Source: Diprion similis
Taxonomy: Eukaryota; Arthropoda; Insecta; Hymenoptera; Diprionidae
Direction of reading: 5' to 3'
Assembly (NCBI RefSeq): GCF_021155765.1
Contig: NC_060108.1
Span: 14,161,025-14,225,024, forward strand
DNA length: 64,000 nt
The notes beneath the pieces were generated by a model. The model was given only the letters and a program-made list of their open reading frames with translations. It searched no databases and had not been told where the DNA came from. Position 1 is the stretch's first letter. Every line of letters starts with the position of its first letter. Positions 47,101 to 58,923 of this stretch are shown piece by piece. The position numbers were made by a program, and so were the translations under genes.

Positions 47101-49986
47101 TTACGCAGTCTTGTTACAGAAAGTCATGCTGTGATGTCAGAGTTTAGAATGCGATCTGATCCTGTCATTGGTTGGGAAAGCTAAAAGCTATGCAGACTAG
47201 AGTACAGATAGTATAAAAATTTGAAATTATAATCGTGGTAACCTCAGAAATCGTTCCTTTGCATTTATAAGCGAAAGCCTAATGTCATCTAAATTATTCA
47301 TTACAGTTCTTCATTTTAGAAAATCAGAAAAGACACCCAGTAAACCTGTTCTGCGCTAATCCAATTAATAGTCATAGCAATGTACATTGTCAAGCGTGTC
47401 TATGTGTTGGATACATACTAAAATTAAATACTTTACCTGTACCTGGATATTATTTCAATATCACTCGATGTTGCCGTCTCTAATTCGTCTCCACTTGTAT
47501 GACCACTGGTTTGGTCTGATCCGATCTTGACCAGGTCCGAACGACTGTAAGTTTATGATGTTAAAGAAACCATAAATTACAATATACGTGTATATGTCTG
47601 CACATCTGGATACGAATGACCAGAAAAATCATTATGCAAATATAAGAGCATCACTCAAAATATTCAGTTCATGAAATTTATATAACTACATAATTACATC
47701 CAAGAGTTTGACCAGGTTGATTGGCTTTGACGTCATATAAATGCATTATGAACCTGAACATGCATATTCCAAAACTTACCTCTCTGAGGAAATTGGTGAA
47801 GTATCTCTAGCAGTTTCAACTTGGGCACGCCGCTGCACCGAATCGATAGCCTCAATCTTTTCAACCATTGCTTCAGCTAGCATATTTTTGACATAAGAAC
47901 TGGCAGTTAAAGTGGTAGCGTCTACAATTTTGGGCTCAGTTTGGCAGACCAGCATGGCACTGTCCGCTGAGCTGGTTTCAATCAGCATATCCTCACAACT
48001 GGACTGATCAGTGGTAAATGTATCACTTTGTTGCTGTTGCTGATCACGACAATCTGTGAATTCGTTTTTTTGAAGTTGAGCTATATTTTCCTGGAAGGTA
48101 TCAGGATCCGGCAGTTCTATCGTAGAGGATTTCAACGTATCAAGAACCTCGAACTCAAGAGAATCAACAGGCTTTCGTATAGGCTGTGTGGTTATTGGTG
48201 TGAGGGCAAGATGGAAACTATGCTTTTCTTTCAATGAGTCAAGGCTAAGGTTCAGCTGTGTATCTGCCAGCATTGAGCGTGAGACATTCTGACTTGTATC
48301 AGGACAAGAATCGTGCATCTTTGAGTTTCGGTCGACAAAATCCAATACCTTTGATTTGTTACGGTCGGCCATTTGATGATGGGTACCCTCCATCACAGTC
48401 AATAGGACAGTGCTCTCAGACGCGGAGGTGTACGAGTCATCAGCCAAGCTCGGTTCTTCCGACTCATCTCTCTCCGGAATCACTTCAACACTGTCCGGTG
48501 ATATGGCGTCACTTTCGGGCTCAGTGCTGAGTTTTGCTGGCAAGCTGGACTGATTGATCAAACATGCACTAGACGAACTGGATGCTATGAGACTATTCGT
48601 GGGCAATTGGGGTGTGTGAATAATTGGCGTGTCCCCTGAGGTTTGCCATTCTTCCGTATCTTTTGCACACTCAGCATAAAGTGTTGCTGCTGATTCCAGA
48701 TGTCCTCGTCCTGACATAGGTTTCATCGGATTCGAATTCAATGGTGTAATACTCTCACCATCGTCTGGCGAAACAAAGGGGCTGCTTTCGCTGTTCCATT
48801 CATTGAGAATTTCCACCGAGCTTGGAGATGTTGTCAAGCTGCTGTTGTCAGGTAATATCTCAACTGAATCTGAATTTATTTTCGTACCCGCACCTGACGA
48901 TCCAGTCGAGTGACCAAACGAATGGATATCAGATTCTGGTGTCGTTGTACAGTCGGTACCTGGACTGGATCTTGACCCTAGGATTTCAACACTATCTGAA
49001 CTCTTCATATCACTCCCTGACGATACGACAGATGTCCTGTTTGTGATACGGTTTGCACTATTCAATTCTTGTCTCCTAATTACAGAGATCTTCTTCGAAT
49101 CTTCGGGCATAGTTTCTTCGCTACTATGCCGTCTTTGTGCAAGATTATTAGGGTTTCTTGGATCCATTGCCTCGGCAGGGCTAACAAACACTCCACAGCT
49201 ATTACCCAAACTTTGCCTTCTACCCTCCTCCCCGTCAGCTCGTACTCCATCCTCATCTAAATCCACGATAAGTTGACTATTGCTAAATGATTCATCAAGA
49301 ATAGTATCGTTAGATTCTCCCAGGTCAAGTGCCTCTAGTCCCTTGAATGACTCGTAGTTATCCGTAGGAGATAATAGGGCGCTTTCAACAGGATTTTGCC
49401 TCATTTTTGGCAACTTTCCTACTAGATCCTTGGTCCTACCGCTATTATTACTATTGGTAGAATTCTGAGCAGTATCATCCATCCTAAGTGGTGACGTATG
49501 CAACAGTCTATCCAAAGAATCATGTTGGAAAGCAGGATCGTTTTGACATTCTTTGTTTCGGTTGTAAGAGGAAGATTGTATAGATGTCGTAGGGTTATTT
49601 AAATGCGTATCTTGTAAAATAGTGTCTTGTGAGGAAAATACAGAATCAGATTTGATTTCAGAAGATGTACCCAGCACATCAGTACTGGAGCTAGGATTTT
49701 CGAAGAATGACCCTGCAAAGCTACCCCATATTACGCTAGTTGTTGATTTTTCTTTACAGATGGCTGTCACTTCATTAGATTTGTCTCCTTGCCCATCGTC
49801 AGTTTTTATTCCCCATTCAGCAAAAAAGTCTGTACTGTCTCCAGCTCTATCTTCATCCCTCAATGGTGTTTCAATTCTCTTTTGTTCCTCCTCCTTGATG
49901 TCCAACGCTTTGTCAATTGTTTTCTGTGCTTCTTTAAGCGCTGACTTTGCCAAATTGGCAATTCCCGATGCGTCAAACCAGCTCAT
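44181..49986 (-). CDS. TMF1: TMF1 (TATA element modulatory factor 1), Golgi coiled-coil protein, 10 exons, 1448 aa
   Basis: The exons on the minus strand are 49986-47780, 47544-47443, 47052-46771, 46552-46214, 46130-45918, 45811-45665, 45516-45124, 45009-44763, 44676-44550 and 44470-44181, phase-consistent. The start MSWFDASGIANLAKSALKEA is the conserved TMF1 amphipathic N-terminus. The 735-codon first exon is acidic and Ser/Thr-rich, with repeated SVEIL motifs. Exons 3-10 encode an almost continuous coiled coil. The C-terminal FENLQSQLKQRDG and QMYGEKVEENQELRLDLEDV, then MYKTQIDQLL, form the TMF Rab6-binding region. TMF1 is a golgin that tethers vesicles at the Golgi in a Rab6-dependent way. 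The human protein is shorter (1093); the extra length is in the N-terminal disordered part. Exon 2 has two in-frame donors 6 nt apart. Confidence 0.96.
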
Positions 49987-51156
49987 TTTTCCTCATATCT
50001 ATCTGAATTATGAAAAAAATACTAGGTTTATGACTGCATCTCCGTATGTCTGTTAAATTTATTTGTCAAGATCAAAAATATTATATCATATATATGCCAA
50101 CTCTGCTTGTTTTCAATCAAACTTCTACATAATATACCAGCGATGAACCGATACAACTGCAGGGTTGACAAAATTCGTGCAACGTAGATGAATTAATGGC
50201 AGGTGAACAGTTGTAGCCACATCAAAAACCACATTAGGCATGTATGAAAACAAATATTCTTAGATCGTTTGGAATTAGTCATGTGTGCAAAGTGTCAGGC
50301 AACAACCAGAACATAGAACTTATGAAGTGATGATTGTAAAATGTAAGTGATTATAGGGATATCAAAGATTGTTGCGAAGTTACTGTGCGATAAAAGTAAG
50401 CTTAGTAGATTAATAACAGAAATGAAAGTTACTTCAATAGCTGTGATTAGGGTTAGGTTAGGTTGAGACATACAAACGTTAGATCACCCTGACGCTTCTA
50501 TTTTATAATTACGGAAACAATAGTCCAGTTTCTCTCGTCGTAATACGCTCACCTTAGCGAAATGGGAATTTAATTAAAGATCCGGAGTACATTTGCAAAC
50601 ATCTTTTGACAGTTTCTGCGTACATGAAGTAGGACAGGGGGAGGGGTATACCTTTGAGTTGGCAATTGATACCAACAAACCGTATTAACAATAACGTCAC
50701 GAAGGCGGGATCAAATTGAAAAAGTCCAGCCCGGAATGATGAAAAATATGGATTGGCAGTTCTCTAGCTAACCATGACAATATAAAATCAACTCATCGCT
50801 ACTAGGACACCGTAACTGTGTCGAACGAAAATCGCAATCCACAAAGTTATTGTTATCAATCAAATCATAACACCAAGTATCTAGCAGCCGACACGTCGTT
50901 CTTCCATTGTTATATGTCATTCCCTTATCATGATTACTACACAAATGAATGTAAGCACTAGGCATTGGAATATTTTTTAACGTGTTGATTCGATCGATAG
51001 GTTTGGGCGAAGTTAAAATTCATTATTCGTTTTACCACGTTCTTATATTGACTTGTCAATAATTCGTGGTTTTTCTACAAAAGGTCATTTGAAAGAGCGC
51101 TGAGAAAAATATTCGACTCAAGGGTAAGGGCAATTTTAGTGGCCCTCCACGTACCA
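49987..51156. other. Intergenic region, TMF1 5' flank
   Basis: No exons are seen. A short telomere-like TTAGGGTTAGGTTAGG lies at about 50448-50463. The TMF1 promoter must be at the left end. Confidence 0.45.
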
Positions 51157-51248
51157 GCTCCAGTGGCGCAATTGGTTAGCGCACGGTACTTATAAGACAG
51201 TTTTCGTGAGCAATGCCGGGGTTGTGAGTTCGAGCCTCACCTGGAGCA
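51157..51248 (+). tRNA. tRNA-Ile (anticodon UAU) with an 18-nt intron
   Basis: The acceptor stem GCTCCAG pairs with CTGGAGC, followed by discriminator A at 51248. The D arm is GCGCAATTGGTTAGCGC. The anticodon stem CGGTA (51184-51188) pairs with TGCCG (51214-51218). The anticodon TAT is at 51191-51193, and an 18-nt intron (51195-51212) sits after position 37, the canonical place. The T arm GTGAGTTCGAGCCTCAC has a perfect 5-bp stem and B-box GGTTCGAnnCC-like sequence. A run of six T at 51252-51257 is a good Pol III terminator. tRNA-Ile(UAU) carries an intron in most animals. Confidence 0.97.
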
Positions 51249-51251
51249 TGA

Positions 51252-51257
51252 TTTTTT
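51252..51257 (+). terminator. RNA polymerase III terminator (T6) of tRNA-Ile
   Basis: Six T residues begin 4 bases after the mature 3' end. Confidence 0.85.
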
Positions 51258-51965
51258 ACAACACATCGAAACGCAGTTATGGCACCAAAGGGCAGCACAA
51301 ATAATTAGGTATCTCGCGACATGGATACCTTAGGACAGTATTCGTTCAGTATGTGGGTCCGTGACTCACTTTAATTAATGTCACAACCCCGACCCGATAT
51401 ATTTATTATTCTAAGCCTCAGAATATGTTTTGTATATGCTAGCGACGTTGATATGTAAACAAAGGATGAAAAACTTTAAAACGAACAAAAATAACATGGT
51501 CCGCGCCGTAAAGATACGAAGCGATTAAAATGCAAGTGCGATAAAATCATCTATAGGCCGAACAGGCATTTTTTACGTCAAGTCCTACGTCGGAAATTTA
51601 TACACAGAATAATCTGCAGTTGTGTGATCGGTTCAAAGCTTCAAATCCTTGTATAATTGGTTAAATAATTCTTTAATATTTGTAGTAACTATACACTGAT
51701 AGAATTGACAACATCGTTAAAATTATAAATTCTTTTTTTCATCCTATTTGGTAAACTCTTTTGACTCTTTCTTTTTTACACCCTTTACAGACAGACAGGT
51801 GGATTTATATTCATATACCTATATGTATGTGTATGGAAAAAAAGTAAGAATAATGCTTGGTTTGAAGGAACATTTGCTTCATAATCGATGATCATATAAT
51901 ATGATTATTACAATTATTATATATATGTACAACTTTTCGAATGTTTAATGCTGAAGATCAATATA
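51258..51965. other. Intergenic region, 3' flank of TVP23
   Basis: No exons or RNA genes are seen between the tRNA and the TVP23 stop codon. It is AT-rich and likely contains the TVP23 3' UTR. Confidence 0.45.
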
Positions 51966-53577
<1,612 letters not shown>

Positions 53578-54880
53578 GTTGTTGGAATAATTATCACGTC
53601 AGAAACGTTGACTGTACCGTTGGCTGTCACAATATACGCGATATAGATAGGCGATCCAAATGTAGCGGTGAAAATTCCAGGGGTACCAAGCGTTTATCAA
53701 GCGCGCGTCTTTGCTAGTCAATTTTGAATCTCCTTGAGCTAGTAAATTTGCTGAATCGTAACAAATGGCCTCGTTCTTTTTTTTCCCCTATTTCGATTTT
53801 GTGCGAGTGCGGTTTAGATAGTTATCTGATCTTGGAAAACTCAACTTCATTTTCGCACGACCAATTGTTTTACGTTTCGTTAACGGCGGAAAACATCAGA
53901 TGGCAGCACATCGCATAAATTTATTTTCCGTGTGTCGTGTCAGAGGGTATAAAATGTAGCGAATGTAGCTCAATTATTTGCCTGCTTTTGCTTGTACTCC
54001 ACGCGCTCCGTAACTTAACTGAGAATATTTATCCAAGTACAATAATGAAGGTTAAGCTGACAAGGCAAATAGAATGTTAAACCGTTTAACAGGTGTTGAA
54101 CACCTTTTAGAATAACATATATAGTATACATGAATAAAGCGTGCACCATCGGGTACCAAATGATATTTTTTTGAAAAATAAGCCCAAAATTTTAAAAATT
54201 AATTTCGAGAATTGAACCGTTTTTAAATAGGAATCATTCTATGTCCTGTGGTGGGCTTAGGGTTCTTCCTACGTTAGGGCAGCTACGTTAGTCGGCAAGA
54301 CAGCATAATTATTTGCCAACTTGCCATGACTTAGACTTTGCGTAGCCCTAACATAAGCGCCTGTCTGCCACGTTATTAGCCAGCATAAAATGATCCCTGT
54401 TTAAGAACAATTTAATGTATAATATCAGTCGGTTCAAGACATTTCGAGCTTATTTTTCAATTAAGGACTGGCTTGGTACAGGGTACCAGACGGTGCTCGC
54501 AGAACCAATCACGCTGTAGAGAGGTATGAAGAGACCCAATGAGGATCAAGTTTATCAGTTCTGAATATTTCACCAGGTATGCTATCTCCGCAATTCGGGC
54601 ACCGTGGTGAATTGACGCCGTGAATCCTGTCTAGTACCTGTGCGTAGAATATAATACCTGTTTGACTACCCGCAAGCAAGCGGTGACAACCACCTGTGGC
54701 CCTGAGAGCAGCCGATACGAGACCTTGAGTGTTTGACATGTGAATCGAGGCTCTGAAAGCGAAGGAAATCGGATTGCGAGTTCCCGATAAAGGAATCTGA
54801 TAAAAATAAGGTTGAAATTCGCATGCCGCTGGTATTTTTTAAAACTCGGCTGCCTGTAGGTCAGCGGCGATGGCGGCGGC
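53578..54880. other. Intergenic region with a weak open frame
   Basis: No family-supported exon is present. A minus-strand open frame of 76 codons at 54739-54509 holds CPNCG and opens at ATG. It lacks splice context and I do not recognise it. Around 54250-54400 two short words recur in inverted orientation (CTACGTTAGGG against GTAGCCCTAAC; GGCAAG against CTTGCC), possibly a decayed inverted-repeat element. Confidence 0.35.
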
Positions 54881-55247
54881 TGACCGGGTGGCGGGAGGGG
54901 AGTTTAAGTGGCTGGAATGGCGACGACGAGGACGGCAGCAGCGATGACGTCTGCGGCTGTGGCAGCGGCGACGAGATAACTGCGGGGGAATGATTTCGCT
55001 TACGTACTCAGCGCCTTTTCTTCAATTTACCTATATTCATTCGCTTGTCGGCGAGGAACACGGCTGATACGCCTCCCACGAGCCTTGATCTATCATCGGT
55101 TTTCAACACTGCACGTAAATACACGTAGGCATAACCTCGAAAACGTATCACTAAACTCGGTGTCAGTCGAGTTCTCGTTTAGCGAGAGGTTCGACCACCG
55201 TAGCACGGTGTCAAAGGCGGGATAGCTAATTCCAAAAATCCCCGAAG
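54860..55247 (+). promoter_or_regulatory. CpG-rich promoter region of ZIP11
   Basis: A GC-rich block of GGCGG/GGCGACGA triplets at 54865-54985 precedes the ZIP11 start codon by 260-380 bp. Such islands are rare in this AT-rich window and suit a promoter or first untranslated exon. Confidence 0.45.
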
Positions 55248-58200
55248 ATGTTGAGAGGATACGGACCTGTCACCCAGGCCCTTCTGGGCACTTTGTTCAC
55301 GTGGGGTTTGACGGCGGCGGGGGCTGGGCTCGTTATTTTCATACGAGGAAAACAGGTGAGTTCACATCAGGTATATTTATAAGGACAAATTAAAGCTTTT
55401 CCAATTTTATCCATCGTCCGATCGCATGCTGCTTTCGTGTTCTTGATACAGCAATTCGTATGTTCATATTTTGGATATAATTGTTTTTCGCATTTATCAT
55501 TTTCTTTAACTTAATTTAATCTTCTTTGTCTCTTCTCCTCCTTCTACCCCGTTTTGACGATGCTATTGCAGTTATCGTTGACACGTAACCTTTAACATCC
55601 AGTTATTATTTGGTCTCTAATCAAGTATCTGTATCAGACGACAAATATAAGTAATAAGTATGAGATCAGAGGAGAGAGGATGTTTGTAAGTATTGAGTAA
55701 TAAATATGAAATCATTGGAGATAGGATGCATATAAGTATTGAGTAATAAATGTGACATCAGAGATAGAAGGATGTCGAGAATACTCGGAAACATGTGCAA
55801 TGTTGCAAAAATGAAACGCCTCTTTAGGATCTGAAATTCTGCTTAGCCAAGGAGCAAATGTAATTGGATAGTTTTAGAACGTATAATTTATATTTATTTT
55901 AACTGAGCTTAGCAATGCATTCATCATGTATGCTAGATACGTAAGGCAATATTCCGACAGTATACTTACTTGAAAAATTCTCATATAGAGTATTGACATT
56001 AATACAGAAATCTTTTTACATTATTTTAAGTATACTAACAAATATGGTAGAAAATGAAGGACAGGGAAAGAATTAAGAAACTGGAGCTTACCCTTGAACT
56101 ACAAGGTTGATATCTAGCCTCATTCTAGTATGGAAATATATAATGTCCAATTATTCGGTAGAAAGGTCCACTGGAATCCTGAACCTTGTAATAAACTGAT
56201 ATAGATTGTTTTCTTGAAAGTTTCAGCAATTGCTAAAATTGACGTGAAATTGCTTTCTTTTGTTCTGATGGTATCTGATTGTGAAATGATTCAGTATTGG
56301 TAGGGTAATAAAGTGAATTGCAACATTGATATACCAGATTATAAAAGCATAAACAGCAAAGTCCGTATTGGTTTTTCAACTGTTTGCCGTCTGCCATCTG
56401 GTCAAATCAATAGTAATCGTATCCCTTTCAGCGTACTTTATTAATTTATTTATGCTGATACGGTTTCACACTTACCTTTTAAAAAATTTTTTCTTCACGT
56501 GCATATGCTTATCACTACACTATAGGTTAATTATTATTGTATGTTGTATAATATTGTTTCAATTACGATTTCTTCTATTTACAGAGGAAACTATTGGACG
56601 TCAGCCTTGGTTTTGCAGCTGGAGTTATGATCGCTGCAAGCTACTGGTCCTTGTTATCACCAGCCATCACAGCAGCAACGGAGAGCAAAACTTATGGGGA
56701 AAATGGAGAATATGCGTTTTTACCGGTCGGACTTGGATTCCTCCTAGGCGCTGGTTTTGTCTACGGCACAGACGCGTTGATATCTGCACTAGGCGTTCAG
56801 TCCCCGAATGTGGTTTTAGCCATGCAATCAGTCGGTACGAAACAAAGACGAAAAATCCTGGCAAAGCTAAAGAGCGACCAGGATATTGACGACAGTATTA
56901 TTGTTAGTGAAGTTAATGTTAGTGGTGCAAAAGTCTACTCTGACGTCGAGTCGACCACCATCGATGGTAGATACTATTCATTTTATAATTGTATAAATAG
57001 ATACGTAATATTCACACTTGTGGCTTTGGGTAATGGGATCGGTTTTACAACTACATATCAGCAAGTGTTGGGCTTGGGGTTCGGTCGATGAAGTCAAATT
57101 AAATATCTCGTGACGAAGTTATCCATTACAAATTCTTAGATCAGAAATTTTTTTAAATCCAACGGAATACTGTAAAGAAATTTTATCTTGCATTTTCAAA
57201 AGCTACATCTCTTTATACTAGGATCGGAAACTAGTATAGGAAATAGTTGTCATCGGAATACATATTGTTGCGTCTGACTGACTCACCCTTTTAATTTTTT
57301 CAACCAATGAGTATTCACGAAGTTTTACTCAACTGCCGTCTTACTAAAACTGCATGAAAACCAAATTTGATAACTCATTCACTATGTAAAGTTCACATGA
57401 AAGTGCACCTCTTTTACAGTTAGTAGAGAAAATCGGTTTTGTTTCTAATTCTCACCGCATGTCAGGATCTGCAAATGTGTAAGCACTAAGCATTACCAAA
57501 TGGGCGATTATGTGCATAATACTGTTCAACTGTATTATAACAAGTTGTGAGATATATTAACATTTGATTCCCGGCTTTGTGATTTTCATGGTTAAAGCTG
57601 ATCCTACTAACCCTGCATGCAAGAGTAAAAGCCTGTTTAGTTCATATTAGAATTATGTATATCATGACAGTCTTTGGGAGGAACAACAGGTGTAAACTAT
57701 TTTACACGACCCATTTTGCCTCCGATCTTTTGCCGTTCTCTCATTGCAAGTATGTGATAAAAATTTAACTTCCTAAGGCGCTGGCATAATAATTTGACCA
57801 ATTTACAATAATCTTTGATGAGAATCGATACACGAGTAAAACTAAAAAGTGTTTGACGGTCGAAAGTAAGCATCCTTAGCTTAGAGCATTGTCACACCTA
57901 TGTATAATGAACATCAGTTCCTCCTGAGAAACAATGCCTAGGCTACTGGTACAACAGATACAGTTTTCGATAATCCAATAGTGATTGGCATTGTGAGAGA
58001 TATTTTAATATACATATAGATAATGTTGAGATAAAGTGCTGACGACTGTATATTTTACATTACCATTTGTGTTTAATATTGATGTGGTTTTATTAAAAAA
58101 AAAAATTGATGACTATTTCAGGCTTCTACGAACAAAGTACCAGAAGAAGACAAACAGCTAACACAGCTGCACGTATTCCCGAAGCAGGAGATGCCGGAAC

Positions 58201-58923
58201 TGTTTACGAGGACCCAAATGACGAAGCGAAAAACGACCAGTGGCGCAGGATACTGTTGCTTGTCGTTGCAATCACGGTATGGCTCGTAGCTCAAGATACG
58301 ATGATTAGTATAAAAGCCTTTTCAACCAAGAAATACAGAAAAGTATCTATCGTCATCATTTGAGATATAGTGCTGCTCTCTGGAAAACAGTGTGAAATAC
58401 ACTGTCACTTGGTAGTGGCAATATGCTTTGCATGTTAGATGCAATTGCATGAAAATTTGGTAGATTCGAAAAATGTCGGATTCGCGAGTACCAAGTTACA
58501 GTTGAATCAGAATTTTTGCTTTCTCATTACTCGTAAATGATTTTACTTGAGACTGATGAAAAAAAAGCTTGTAACAGTTACGTAATTAGTTCAGTCATTT
58601 TATTAAAGCGTTGAAGCAAATTCTATCCAAAGTTTCAATCAGCTGCATAAATGTTGGATCAACCCAGATTCAAATATTCGAGCCATGTATGCGTAAAGCA
58701 ATCATCGAGCATGTGTATTGCATGTGTACAGCATGTGTACACCTTTAACTGCGTATACTTTATAAATTTAGCCTGGTTGTAAAACGTGAATAACTTTATT
58801 ATCTAACTAATCCTAGTAATTTCTAATATTTTTGCAGGTTCACAATATTCCCGAGGGCCTTGCAGTGGGTGTCGGATTTGGAGCAATAGGAAGCACAGCC
58901 GAAGCTACTTTTGAAAGTGCAAG
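55248..58923 (+). CDS. SLC39A11: Zinc transporter ZIP11 (SLC39A11), first four exons; 3' end outside window
   Basis: The exons are 55248-55355, 56585-56966, 58122-58276 and 58838-58923, in phase. Exon 1 encodes MLRGYGPVTQALLGTLFTWG, a ZIP11 N-terminus with the first membrane segment. Exon 2 has SLGFAAGVMIAASYWSLLSP and a further membrane segment, VGLGFLLGAGFVYGTDALI. Exon 3 is mostly the variable hydrophilic loop and then the start of membrane segment 4. Exon 4 has the ZIP metal-binding motif HNIPEGLAVGVGFGAI and ends TAEATFESAR. The remaining segments, beginning NLAIGIGIQNFPEG in relatives, are not found in the following 5 kb, so the gene continues beyond the right edge. ZIP11 moves zinc at Golgi and other intracellular membranes. 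The exon 2 donor (GTAGAT) is weak. If it were not used, the frame would run on for another 41 codons. Confidence 0.95.
55356..56584 (+). other. Intron 1 of ZIP11
   Basis: This intron holds a short tandem repeat at about 55645-55778 (three units of 45-47 bp). Nothing else stands out. Confidence 0.6.
55645..55778 (+). repeat. Three-unit tandem repeat, 45-47 bp, in ZIP11 intron 1
   Basis: The units share ATAAGTATTGAGTAATAAAT, then a TGAAATCA-like stretch and GGAGATAGGATG. The first unit is the most diverged. Confidence 0.8.

Noticed and set aside
47776-50056. Plus-strand frames opposite TMF1 exon 1
   Set aside because: Antisense shadows of a 735-codon real exon, with no independent support.
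50448-50463. Interstitial telomere repeat (TTAGG)n
   Set aside because: Only about three units are present. Two-unit and single matches also occur elsewhere in the window, such as near 39577 and 40984, so chance or AT-rich promoter sequence is enough.
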